Assembly: GCA_002792115.1 (NCBI GenBank)
Contig: PFNQ01000042.1
Span: 36,322 to 75,486 of the forward strand
DNA from: Candidatus Woesearchaeota archaeon CG_4_10_14_0_2_um_filter_33_13
Lineage (GTDB): Archaea > Nanobdellota > Nanobdellia > Woesearchaeales > GW2011-AR9
Direction: 5' to 3'
DNA: 39,165 bases
Position numbers and translations under genes: made by a program. Below are positions 1 to 6,933 of this stretch, piece by piece. The stretch's first letter is position 1, and the number at the start of each line of letters is the position of its first letter. The notes under the pieces were generated by a model that saw only the letters and a list, made by a program, of their open reading frames with translations, was not told where the DNA came from and ran no database searches.

Positions 1-97
1 TAGCAAAAAGTACTATCAAAATAGCTAGAATCACTATAAAAACTAAAAAAGCATTACCTTTTTTACTTAACCATAAAGATTTGAGTGTATCTATCAT
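1..97 (-). CDS. N-terminal part of a membrane-anchored protein, cut by the window edge
   Basis: Reading the minus strand from an ATG at 97 gives an open frame to the window edge (32 codons, too short for the ORF track). After a short polar start (MIDTLKSLWLSKKGN) comes a hydrophobic stretch (AFLVFIVILAILIVLF) that would be a membrane segment or signal anchor. A GAGG lies directly before the ATG, too close for an ideal Shine-Dalgarno site. It diverges from the lipoprotein gene that follows. Function cannot be told from so little sequence. Confidence 0.5.
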   Translation of the reverse strand, partial: MIDTLKSLWLSKKGNAFLVFIVILAILIVLFA

Positions 98-212
98 CCT
101 CAAACAAATTATAAGTAACTATTTTAACTTTTCGTTGCACTCTTATAATTGCATTAAAGAAAATCTTTTTATACTCTTAAATATTAATGTCCTAAAAAGA
201 GGTTAATTAAAC

Positions 213-794
213 GTGAGATCAAATTATATCTTATTGTCGTTGTTATTGCTTTCAGCTATGCTTCTATCCGCGTGTGATTTAATCCCACAAGACCAAGATA
301 ATACTACTCTTATTTTGGAACCAACATCAACTTCCAAAATAATGAATGAAACTCCAATTATGGAAGTTACTCCAGTAAAAGAACCAACGGTTTGTACTAA
401 TAATAACGATTGTGAAGACGGTAAATTATGTATCAATAATCAGTGTGGGACTATCGCAGATATCTATATTACTGAAGGTTGTGATACCAAGTGTAACTTT
501 AACTCTGTTGTTATCGAAACAAGTGATAAACAGACCTTTACTTTAAATCGTGGACAAGGAGATTATACTGCTGCTGGTGCTTTAGAATGGACTTTGATGA
601 ATGGTCCTGATTATTGTCCTGGTAATGATGTTATTGTCCCGGTTAGAATTAAAGCCAAGAATTATGGTAAAATCTTGAGTGAAGAATACGTGACCGTAAA
701 TGTTGGAGAATCAAGTAGAGAAATTACACACCCACAGATTAAGGCTCTTAAATTTACATTTAAAGTTAATTCTGTTAATGAAGTGTGCAAGTGA
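213..794 (+). CDS. Predicted lipoprotein with a Cys-rich motif
   Basis: 193 aa. It opens with a lipoprotein signal peptide: a hydrophobic run followed by the lipobox LSAC, so Cys21 is the likely lipidated residue and the mature protein would sit on the outer face of the membrane. A Thr/Pro-rich linker follows, then a Cys-rich motif at about residues 61-78 (CTNNNDCEDGKLCINNQC), a short disulfide-type module, then a possible beta-rich domain with further cysteines, including one near the C-terminus. The start is GTG and is supported by the Shine-Dalgarno sequence AAGAGGTT about 9 nt upstream. The upstream gene is divergent; the next gene follows after 59 nt. I do not recognise a family for the C-terminal part. 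A lipoprotein near the other end of the window (38431) shares the Cys-rich style and the SD type. Confidence 0.75.
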   Translation: MRSNYILLSLLLLSAMLLSACDLIPQDQDNTTLILEPTSTSKIMNETPIMEVTPVKEPTVCTNNNDCEDGKLCINNQCGTIADIYITEGCDTKCNFNSVVIETSDKQTFTLNRGQGDYTAAGALEWTLMNGPDYCPGNDVIVPVRIKAKNYGKILSEEYVTVNVGESSREITHPQIKALKFTFKVNSVNEVCK

Positions 795-853
795 TAACAG
801 AATAAGACAGAATAAAAAAGAATAAAAAAGAAAAAGAAAGAATGGGGTAAGAG

Positions 854-2098
854 ATGGATTATAGCTTATTACAAAACTTTGCTTTGGCTCTGGGGTTGGG
901 AGCTTTAATTGGTTTGGAAAGGGAATATGCTCGATTTCAAAAACGCGGCCATGATTATGCCGGAATTAGAACCTTCCCCTTAATCGCTGTTTTTGGTGCC
1001 TTGTCAGCATATCTTGGAGAGTTAATTTCACCGTGGATTTTAATAACTGGTATCATTTTAACTGGACTTTTAATTGTTATTGCTTACTTTACTATTACCG
1101 ATAAAAGTAGAAAATATGTTGGTGCAACTTCTGAAATGGCTGGTTTTTTAACATTTTTTATCGGTGTACTTTGTTATCATGGTCAAACTACCTTTGCAGT
1201 AATCTTAGCAGTTGTTATTACATTAATACTTTATGCTAGATCATTCTTACATCACTTTGCCGAAAAGATGAATAAAGAAGAGATGGCTGATACCCTTAAG
1301 TTTGCAGTTATTGCTTTGGTCATACTTCCACTTCTTCCTAACAAAGCTTATGGTCCTTATGAAATTTTTAATCCTTTTGTCATCTGGCTGATGGTTGTCT
1401 TTATTTCTGGAATTAGTTTTGCAGGTTATATTTTTATTAAATGGTTTGGAGAAAGAGGTATAACTTTAGCGGGAATCTTTGGTGGTTTAGTTAGTAGTAC
1501 AGCTGTGACAACTAGCTTTGCGCAAAGAAGTAAAAAAGAAACTACTATTTTTAAAGCATTAGCATTAGGAGTAATCTTAGCCAATACTGTTATGTTTGTT
1601 AGAATTCTAATTGAAGTCTTTGTTATCAATCCAAAATTGTTTGTAATGATGTTGGTTCCTTTTTCAGTCTTAATTTTGATCTCTGTTATCTTTTCATACA
1701 TCCTTTGGATTAAAGCTAAGAATGTTAAAGGAAAAGTTGAATTGTCATCACCTTTTACTTTGGGACCAGCATTAAAGTTTGGTCTGTTTTTTGCATTTAT
1801 TCTTGCCGTAGTCAAGTTGGCAGATGTTTATCTTTCTTCAAAAGGGGTCTATTTAGTAAGCTTTATTTCTGGGTTTGCAGATGTCGATGCCATTACAGTT
1901 TCTTTGTCACAATTAGCAAAAACCACATTGGATATGAACACGGCTAGAAATGGTATTGTTATTGCTGCTTTGACTAATATTGCTGTTAAGGGGGGAATTG
2001 TTTATTGGTTTGGTGATAGAAAGAAGTTTGCTAAGATTATCTTAAGTTTATATCTGGCTTTAATTGTGTTAGGGGTCACTTTAATCTTTTTATTTTAA
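854..2098 (+). CDS. MgtC/SapB-DUF4010 family membrane protein
   Basis: 414 aa integral membrane protein. The N-terminal 140 residues match the MgtC/SapB family, with the signature ALGLGALIGLEREY followed by a RTFPLIAVFGAL segment. The remaining about 270 residues form a DUF4010-type region with many hydrophobic segments, including GGLVSSTAVTTSFAQRS and a C-terminal repeat-like FISGFADVDAITVSLSQLA. I count about twelve possible membrane helices. Bacterial MgtC proteins are linked to low-magnesium survival and ATP synthase inhibition, but the long DUF4010 forms have no firmly assigned role, so a transport or magnesium-stress role is inference. A weak GGGGTAAGAG precedes the ATG. It may be co-transcribed with the lipoprotein upstream. 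Length is normal for the two-domain family. Confidence 0.85.
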   Translation: MDYSLLQNFALALGLGALIGLEREYARFQKRGHDYAGIRTFPLIAVFGALSAYLGELISPWILITGIILTGLLIVIAYFTITDKSRKYVGATSEMAGFLTFFIGVLCYHGQTTFAVILAVVITLILYARSFLHHFAEKMNKEEMADTLKFAVIALVILPLLPNKAYGPYEIFNPFVIWLMVVFISGISFAGYIFIKWFGERGITLAGIFGGLVSSTAVTTSFAQRSKKETTIFKALALGVILANTVMFVRILIEVFVINPKLFVMMLVPFSVLILISVIFSYILWIKAKNVKGKVELSSPFTLGPALKFGLFFAFILAVVKLADVYLSSKGVYLVSFISGFADVDAITVSLSQLAKTTLDMNTARNGIVIAALTNIAVKGGIVYWFGDRKKFAKIILSLYLALIVLGVTLIFLF

Positions 2099-2141
2099 TT
2101 AATAAAGATTTTAGAAATCATAAAAATTTTAAAAAGTAAAC

Positions 2142-2450
2142 TTAAAAAAACTGAATCCTTGGTTTTAATTCCTTTTTATCTTCTTGTTTGTTAGCCAAGT
2201 TAAGAAAACTGCTAAAGTCTGGAGGGGTGTCAGGAACTTTATTTTTTTCTGTTACTGTAGTGTCCAAATTATCACCAAACATACTCATAAACCCAGTGTT
2301 ATTAGTTTCAGCATCTGGTTTAGAAACTTCTTGGACGTTTGTTCTAATCTCATTATTTAATCCTGTTTTGTTAGTAAAATGAGATAAGATTTCCATTACT
2401 TTCTGGATATCCTCATGAGAATCTTCCTTTGTATCAATTGTTATTTTCAT
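2142..2450 (-). CDS. Small hypothetical protein
   Basis: 102 aa soluble protein, rich in Asn, Asp, Glu and Lys. Residues 1-40 could form a compact alpha/beta unit (MKITIDTKEDSHEDIQKVMEILSHF), followed by a low-complexity Thr/Asn-rich tail ending in KPRIQFF. The start ATG has AGGTGATAGG upstream as a plausible Shine-Dalgarno site. It lies convergent to the DUF4010 gene and downstream of the tRNA-Gly gene on the same strand. No family recognised. The overlapping plus-strand ORF at 2188 is its shadow. Confidence 0.6.
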   Translation of the reverse strand: MKITIDTKEDSHEDIQKVMEILSHFTNKTGLNNEIRTNVQEVSKPDAETNNTGFMSMFGDNLDTTVTEKNKVPDTPPDFSSFLNLANKQEDKKELKPRIQFF

Positions 2451-2530
2451 GGCCTATCACCTATCTTGCAAGAATTTCAAGGAATATTTAATCTTTACGA
2501 AAATGATAAGAAAATGTGCGCCAGCCGGGA

Positions 2531-2605
2531 CTTTCGTAATCCCCAGGTCTTATGAGCGGGAACGCGAGTGACCGCGAATCCCCCTACCAGATCTGGGAGA
2601 TCTGA
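2531..2605 (-). other. Intron 2 of tRNA-Gly (T-loop, position 59/60, 75 nt)
   Basis: The insert interrupts the T-loop. Exon TTCG pairs with intron CGAA to give a 4-bp central helix; the bulges are AA^T and AG^T; the outer helix is the tRNA's own 5-bp T-stem. Removing the insert restores the loop TTCGAAT followed by CCCGG. The intron itself is structured: its ends can pair (ATCTCC..AG with CTGGGGAT) and it holds hairpins such as the GGGA..CGCG stem. It is unusually long for an archaeal tRNA intron and has no open reading frame of note. Confidence 0.85.
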
Positions 2606-2626
2606 TTCGAACCCGAATCAACGGCT

Positions 2627-2643
2627 CTCCTCTTTGGAAAAAA
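2627..2643 (-). other. Intron 1 of tRNA-Gly (position 37/38, 17 nt)
   Basis: A canonical bulge-helix-bulge can be drawn. The central 4-bp helix is exon CTTC with intron GAGG (one U-G pair); the bulges are CA^T and AG^A, where ^ marks the cut. A small inner stem TTT/AAA closes the intron loop. Cutting at these points leaves the anticodon loop CTTCCAA. Introns of this type are removed by the archaeal tRNA splicing endonuclease and the exons joined by RtcB, which is encoded at 32840. Confidence 0.9.
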
Positions 2644-2704
2644 TGGAAGGCCGCTATCCTAGCCATTAGACTACTGGCGCGTATATAGCAAAACAAGGGT
2701 TTTA

Positions 2705-2712
2705 TTTATAAA
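2705..2712 (-). promoter_or_regulatory. TATA box of tRNA-Gly
   Basis: TTTATAAA on the minus strand, centred 28.5 nt before the first base of the mature tRNA. Archaeal TATA boxes sit about 26-27 nt before the transcription start, so the predicted 5' leader is only about 0-3 nt. Confidence 0.7.
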
Positions 2713-2764
2713 ACTTACTCTTGAACAAAAAGATAAATAAAGCAATATCGCTTTTCTAGGAGAT

Positions 2765-3433
2765 ATGAATCAAAAAGTTAAGAAAACAGAATTAGAAACT
2801 ATTTTTGTCTTTGGCGCCCATACTGACGATTTTGTTATTGGGGCCGGTGGAACTTTAGCAAAATACGTCCAGGAAGGCAAAAAGGTCATTTCAATTGTCT
2901 TTTCTTTAGGAGAATTATCCCATCCTTGGATTAAAGACCATGTTATTAAGAGTATTCGTTCTAAAGAAACTCTAGATGCCGGTGAGATAATGGGCTGTGA
3001 AACCTTTTTCTTAAACTTAAGGGATCAAAAGATTAGTGAGGATTATCTTAAAAACAATACGGAAGATAAACTATTAGCTTTGTTAATAAAACATCAACCT
3101 ACAAAGATCTTTACTCATAGTATTGAAGATCCTCATCCGGATCATAAAACGGTGCACAAAATTACTTTAGAGCTTTACGATAAGCTAAACTTTGAACCAA
3201 AACCAGAAGTCTATGTTTATTCTGTTTGGAATCCGGTTTCTTTCAAGACCGGTTGGCCATCTTTATATGTTAATATAACAAATACATTCTCCATTAAATT
3301 ACAAGCACTCAAGACGTTTAGGAGTCAGAAGATTCATGTTGCTTATCCATTTATCTTACTATTGTTTCGAGCATTTTTACAAGGGATTAAAATCAGAACT
3401 TGGTTTGGGGAAAGATTCTATCGAGTAAAATGA
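2765..3433 (+). CDS. PIG-L/LmbE family deacetylase
   Basis: 222 aa. The PIG-L family removes N-acetyl groups from GlcNAc-linked or related substrates using zinc. The N-terminal metal motif is GAHTDD at residues about 18-23 (a variant of HPDD), and the third ligand region is seen in DPHPDH near residues 122-127. Length fits the family (about 220-250 aa). The ATG is preceded by a good Shine-Dalgarno sequence TAGGAGAT. The stop codon overlaps the start of the glycosyltransferase gene as ATGA, so the two are translationally coupled and probably act on the same glycoconjugate. PIG-L plus GT4 pairs occur in glycolipid, exopolysaccharide and thiol-sugar pathways; which of these applies here cannot be told from the sequence. 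Confidence 0.88.
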   Translation: MNQKVKKTELETIFVFGAHTDDFVIGAGGTLAKYVQEGKKVISIVFSLGELSHPWIKDHVIKSIRSKETLDAGEIMGCETFFLNLRDQKISEDYLKNNTEDKLLALLIKHQPTKIFTHSIEDPHPDHKTVHKITLELYDKLNFEPKPEVYVYSVWNPVSFKTGWPSLYVNITNTFSIKLQALKTFRSQKIHVAYPFILLLFRAFLQGIKIRTWFGERFYRVK

Positions 3434-4566
3434 GTGAAAAAATAAAATTATTGGTAGTGGCTGACACCTATTATCCTATGGTAGATGGAACTCTTAAGTT
3501 TGTTGAGGAGTTTGTAAAAAGAGCAGGGAAAGACTTTGATTATCACCTTTTAGTCCCTAATTTTAAGGATCAAAAGGATACCCCTCGAGTTACATTTGTA
3601 AAAGTTTCTCGATTTATTAAACTGTCAGGGTATCATTCTATAAAGATCTTTTCTTTGAGCAATTTTCGTAAAATTTCAAAGGCTGTTAAAGAAAATGACA
3701 TCATCTTTGTTCAAGGTCCAGTATTCCTTAGTGCTTTATCAATCTTAATCGGCAAATTAAAGAAGAAAAAAGTAGTTTTTTACATGCATGTTGACCTGTG
3801 GAACTTTTTTAAGAATGTTTTGGTAACCCCTATTTTAAAAGTGTTATACTTTTTTATGAAACCTTTTGTTAAGATCTTAGGCAATAATTGTTCTTTAGTT
3901 TTAGTTCCTTATCGCGATCTTATTGACACATTGAAAGCTAAAAAAGTTAATGTTCCTGTTAAGGTTGTTCATTTAGGAGTTGATATTAATAAATTCTTTC
4001 CAGTTAAGGACAAGAACAATATCAGAAAAAAATTATCTCTTCCACAAGAAAAGATGATCATTGGTTATGTGGGGAGGGTTTCTAATGAAAAGAACACCCA
4101 TACTTTACTAGAAGCTTTTAAGAAATTACCTCAACAAAATAATCTTCATCTTTTAATTGTCGGGGATGGGTCTGTCAATTTGGTTAAAGAATTAAAATCA
4201 ATTTCTAATTGTACCGTTACTGGCTTCGTCAGGAATGTAGAAGATTATTATCAGGCTATGGATATTTTTGTTATGCCTAGTCTAACAGAAACAACTTCGC
4301 TAGCGACTTTAGAAGCAATGTCTACTGGTTTGCCTGTAATTGCTACAAAAGTTGGTTTTATTAAAGAATATCTTTCTAAAGAACATAATGGTTTGTTCTT
4401 TCCAAGGAATAGTTCTGGCATGTTAGCTGTTAAGTTAGAACAATTATTAAATAGTCCCGCACTTAGAGAAAAATTGGGTCATAATGCTCGTAAAACTGTA
4501 GCCTATTCTTTCTCCTGGGAAAGATCAATTAATAAAATTAAAAGAATTTTTCTTGAACAATTATAA
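3430..4566 (+). CDS. Glycosyltransferase family 4 (GT-B fold)
   Basis: 378 aa from the chosen start. The ORF track begins at 3400, but that adds ten residues that only re-read the PIG-L C-terminus; the ATG at 3430 forms an ATGA overlap with the PIG-L stop and is preferred. The N-terminal Rossmann half begins KLLVVADTYYPMVDGTLKFVEEF. The C-terminal half has the GT4 features VGRVSNEKN, the loop GDGS, and the E-x7-E motif in TETTSLATLEAMSTGLPVIAT that contacts the nucleotide-sugar donor. It resembles mannosyl- or glucosyltransferases that act on lipid carriers, diacylglycerol-like lipids or inositol, but the donor and acceptor cannot be read from sequence. A basic hydrophobic stretch near residues 110-145 could associate with the membrane. 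Confidence 0.9.
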   Translation: MSEKIKLLVVADTYYPMVDGTLKFVEEFVKRAGKDFDYHLLVPNFKDQKDTPRVTFVKVSRFIKLSGYHSIKIFSLSNFRKISKAVKENDIIFVQGPVFLSALSILIGKLKKKKVVFYMHVDLWNFFKNVLVTPILKVLYFFMKPFVKILGNNCSLVLVPYRDLIDTLKAKKVNVPVKVVHLGVDINKFFPVKDKNNIRKKLSLPQEKMIIGYVGRVSNEKNTHTLLEAFKKLPQQNNLHLLIVGDGSVNLVKELKSISNCTVTGFVRNVEDYYQAMDIFVMPSLTETTSLATLEAMSTGLPVIATKVGFIKEYLSKEHNGLFFPRNSSGMLAVKLEQLLNSPALREKLGHNARKTVAYSFSWERSINKIKRIFLEQL

Positions 4567-4690
4567 TTAAAATAGGCTCCAGCTTTACCCAAAATTTACT
4601 TAAAATCTACTCAAAATTCTTCTTATAATAGATATGCATATGTGTTATAAGCGTAAAGTTTAAAAACCAGACTTAAATCAAAAATTTAAC

Positions 4691-4924
4691 ATGGAAGAAC
4701 ACAATTATGAGGAAGAGAAACAGGAAAAAGTTACTGAAGAAGACGAATTTGGGACTGATTTCATGGATGGTTATGATGATGATGAAGAAGTGGAAGAATG
4801 TTCTGAATGCGGTTCAGCAGTACATGAAGAACGCAAGGTTATTCGAACCATTGGTGGCGAAAAATTCACGTTCTGTTCTAAAGAGTGCGCTGATGAATTT
4901 GAAGAGACAATGGGTGAAAACTAG
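4691..4924 (+). CDS. Small TRASH/YHS-like zinc-binding protein
   Basis: 77 aa. The first 35 residues are very acidic; the rest is a compact zinc-binding module: CSECG, a beta hairpin (KVIRTIGGEKFTF), then CSKECADEFEE. This Cys pattern is typical of TRASH or MYM-type zinc knuckles used for metal sensing or protein contacts. A TATA box (TTTAAAAA) is centred about 27 nt before the ATG, so the mRNA is probably leaderless. It overlaps the end of the convergent polX gene by 4 nt. The acidic protein at 31352 looks like a Cys-less relative. The ORF at 4707 is a shadow. Confidence 0.72.
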   Translation: MEEHNYEEEKQEKVTEEDEFGTDFMDGYDDDEEVEECSECGSAVHEERKVIRTIGGEKFTFCSKECADEFEETMGEN

Positions 4925-5883
4925 TTCTTTTTTTCTTCAATTTCTCTTTTTTCTGGCGGTAAATACTTTAATCCCAAGATTTTAAATATTTCTCTTTCAT
5001 TTCTGCCTGCAACTTTTGTCTTAGTTTTGAGATCATAAAGTCCATATTCATTAAGAGTATATCCCTTGCTAAGAGCAATCTTACGTATATTTATATTAAA
5101 CTCTTTGCTGCCGATAAAGTAAAGCATCGCTGCTCCAAATTCCTCTTCTTTAAAGACTCTTAAATCTACTTGCAGATCGTTCTTTAAACGGATAGAACTT
5201 CTAGTTTTACCATGGCTCAAAATCGCGTTTTTTTCTGGAAAAGACAAAAAATGATTCATCACCTTTTCAGCATTTTTTGAAATAACTAAGAAATCTAAGT
5301 CTCCAATCGTTGCTTTTTTTCTTCTGAATGAACCTACAACTTCAATTCTCTTTACAAAAGTGGATTTTTTAAAATGTTTAAGTATCCTTTCAACAACTGG
5401 CTGTGCTTCTTTCCAAGGCCAGCGTTGCGGTTTTCTCTTCAACAGATCAAAACCCTGCTTAAGAATTTCCTCGCTCTTTTCCCCAAATCCTGGAAGTTCT
5501 CTGATGGTTTTATTTTTGATAGCTTTTTCTAAGTCTCTTAAAGTTTTAACTTTTAATTTTTGGTAGAGAACTTTAATTTTCTTTGGGCCTAGTCCAGGAA
5601 TCTGGTTCAGGCCTTCAATATCAATCTGTGTCTCTTTTTTTAGTTGTTCATAATATTTCAACCTTCCTGTAAAAATAATCTCTTCAATCTTCTTAGCAAT
5701 ATGTTCTCCAACTCCGGGAATCTCTTCCAATTTTCCATGTTTATAGACTAAAGCAATGTCTTCAGAAAGGTTTTCTATTCCTCGGGCAGCGTTTCTGTAT
5801 GCCTGAGGTTTAAATTTAATATCTTGTAACTCTAAAATATCAGCAATATTGTACAATATTTCAGCTATCTTTTGATTTAACAT
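4921..5883 (-). CDS. polX: DNA polymerase X family protein (PHP domain absent)
   Basis: 320 aa. Residues 1-80 form the helix-hairpin-helix 8-kDa-like domain (LEEIPGVGEHIAKKIEEI); a second HhH lies near 95-110 (LNQIPGLGPKKIKVLYQKL) and a third near 130 (LPGFGEKSEEIL). The nucleotidyltransferase palm has VGSFRRKKATIGDLDFLVIS, giving the two metal-binding Asp, and LQVDLRVF for the third. Family X polymerases fill short gaps in base-excision and end-joining repair. Bacterial and many archaeal PolX proteins are about 570 aa with a C-terminal PHP exonuclease domain; this protein ends right after the polymerase core, so it is the short form and should lack that 3'-5' exonuclease. The ATG is preceded by an AGATAG-type purine stretch. 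All catalytic Asp are present, so it is probably active. Confidence 0.88.
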   Translation of the reverse strand: MLNQKIAEILYNIADILELQDIKFKPQAYRNAARGIENLSEDIALVYKHGKLEEIPGVGEHIAKKIEEIIFTGRLKYYEQLKKETQIDIEGLNQIPGLGPKKIKVLYQKLKVKTLRDLEKAIKNKTIRELPGFGEKSEEILKQGFDLLKRKPQRWPWKEAQPVVERILKHFKKSTFVKRIEVVGSFRRKKATIGDLDFLVISKNAEKVMNHFLSFPEKNAILSHGKTRSSIRLKNDLQVDLRVFKEEEFGAAMLYFIGSKEFNINIRKIALSKGYTLNEYGLYDLKTKTKVAGRNEREIFKILGLKYLPPEKREIEEKKN

Positions 5884-5949
5884 CTATCTCCATTCAATTA
5901 AAATAAGTAAGAAAAAGAAGTTTATAAAATTTATTAATTGAATTCCTAA

Positions 5950-6753
5950 TTAATCTTTTTTCTTCTCTTTGGGAGCAGAATAAGTATAACCTGATTTTTG
6001 AAGAGCATCTCCTTGATTACCACTTAATAAGGCACTATAATGTTGGCTCATTTCTTTTGTGTCTCTCCAAACGTGCGGTTTATCATGTTTCCAACCAGCC
6101 TTCTCAAATTTAGGAGTTAAGTACTCAGCCAAATCTACTCTGTCGTCTTCATCACTAAAGATTCCACCAATTGCTTCATTAACTAAATTAGCTGTATAAA
6201 ATTTCTTGGTAGTTTCTCCAATTGATCTTAATCTGTCAATAACATCAAGCTTTGTACTACCTTTTAAACTTTTAATGTAACCACTGCTTAAGATGTTAGT
6301 TGGGTTTCTACCATCAGCAGAATAATACTTAGACATAAATTGGCCTTTAAACTCTCGCAAATCTTTCTTGTCCATTTTAATTTTTTTAGCATGGGCAACA
6401 AACTTCTCAAACCTTTTTCCCATAGCTTTTTGTAAGAAAGTATCAACATATGATTCTAAAATCTCCGCTAACTTATCCTCATCTTGTAACTTAAATTCGT
6501 CAGCAGCAGCATGTTTGTCCAATGTTTTGTGAGCAACATTGTATGCTCCAGGAAAACCTTTTGGATCAGAAGGATGACCAAAAATGGCATAATGAGCGTG
6601 GTGAGCAAATTGTTGACCAAAAATAGCTTCAGGATCATTAAATCTTTCGAAGGCAGCAACCCTGTCCTTGAATGCTTTTCCCTTTTCATGATGAAAACCT
6701 CTAAACTCAGCAACAATATCATCTACAGTTTTAGGTTTTCTTTTATCGGCCAT
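5950..6753 (-). CDS. Hypothetical protein, helical, His/Lys-rich
   Basis: 267 aa from ATG 6753. The ORF track starts at a TTG twelve bases earlier, but a TATA-like ATATTTAAAA is centred about 27 nt before the ATG, so a leaderless start at 6753 fits better. The protein is soluble, mostly helical, rich in Lys, Asp and His (for example FAHHAHYAIFGHP), with a Lys-rich tail PKEKKKD. Conserved-looking segments are FKGQFMSKYYSADGRNPTNILSSGY and LVNEAIGGIFSDEDDRVDLAEYL. No membrane segments and no family that I recognise; possibly restricted to this archaeal lineage. The next gene is divergent. Confidence 0.65.
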   Translation of the reverse strand: MADKRKPKTVDDIVAEFRGFHHEKGKAFKDRVAAFERFNDPEAIFGQQFAHHAHYAIFGHPSDPKGFPGAYNVAHKTLDKHAAADEFKLQDEDKLAEILESYVDTFLQKAMGKRFEKFVAHAKKIKMDKKDLREFKGQFMSKYYSADGRNPTNILSSGYIKSLKGSTKLDVIDRLRSIGETTKKFYTANLVNEAIGGIFSDEDDRVDLAEYLTPKFEKAGWKHDKPHVWRDTKEMSQHYSALLSGNQGDALQKSGYTYSAPKEKKKD

Positions 6754-6836
6754 AGCTTTAACCAATGTTCCTGACTTTTTAAATATTTCTTTTCTTCAAT
6801 AGTCTACTAATTAAGCAAATTATCTTGTTATTGACC

Positions 6837-6912
6837 AAAATGTCACACCTCTTTTGAGAATAGTTATAACCATACAAAACATATTATATTGTTACATACA
6901 AAAATGTCACAC
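6837..6912 (+). repeat. Pair of AAAATGTCACAC direct repeats upstream of the nucleotidyltransferase gene
   Basis: The 12-mer AAAATGTCACAC occurs at 6837-6848 and again at 6901-6912, 64 nt apart, in the divergent intergenic region. The first copy is preceded by TGACC so that it also forms the inverted repeat TGAC-N6-GTCA. The second copy ends 21 nt before the ATG of the gene at 6934. The arrangement suggests a regulator-binding pair, but no regulator is identified. Confidence 0.5.
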
Positions 6913-6933
6913 TCAAACGGAGGAGATTAAATA

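Larger units (their letters stand above)
2517..2680 (-). tRNA. tRNA-Gly(UCC) with two introns
   Basis: The 164-nt gene folds into a complete 72-nt cloverleaf only if two inserts are removed. Acceptor strands are GCGCCAG and CTGGCGC with discriminator A; the anticodon loop is CTTCCA plus A38, giving anticodon UCC; the T-arm is TCGGG-TTCGAAT-CCCGG. The anticodon stem GCGGC/GCCGT is split by 17 nt at the canonical 37/38 site. The T-arm is split by 75 nt between positions 59 and 60. No CCA is encoded. A TATA box lies so close upstream that the transcript should begin at or within about 3 nt of the mature 5' end. Confidence 0.92.

Noticed and set aside
2531-2605. The tRNA-Gly T-loop insert as a mobile element or assembly join
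   Set aside because: The bulge-helix-bulge with exact restoration of the T-arm makes an intron the better explanation.
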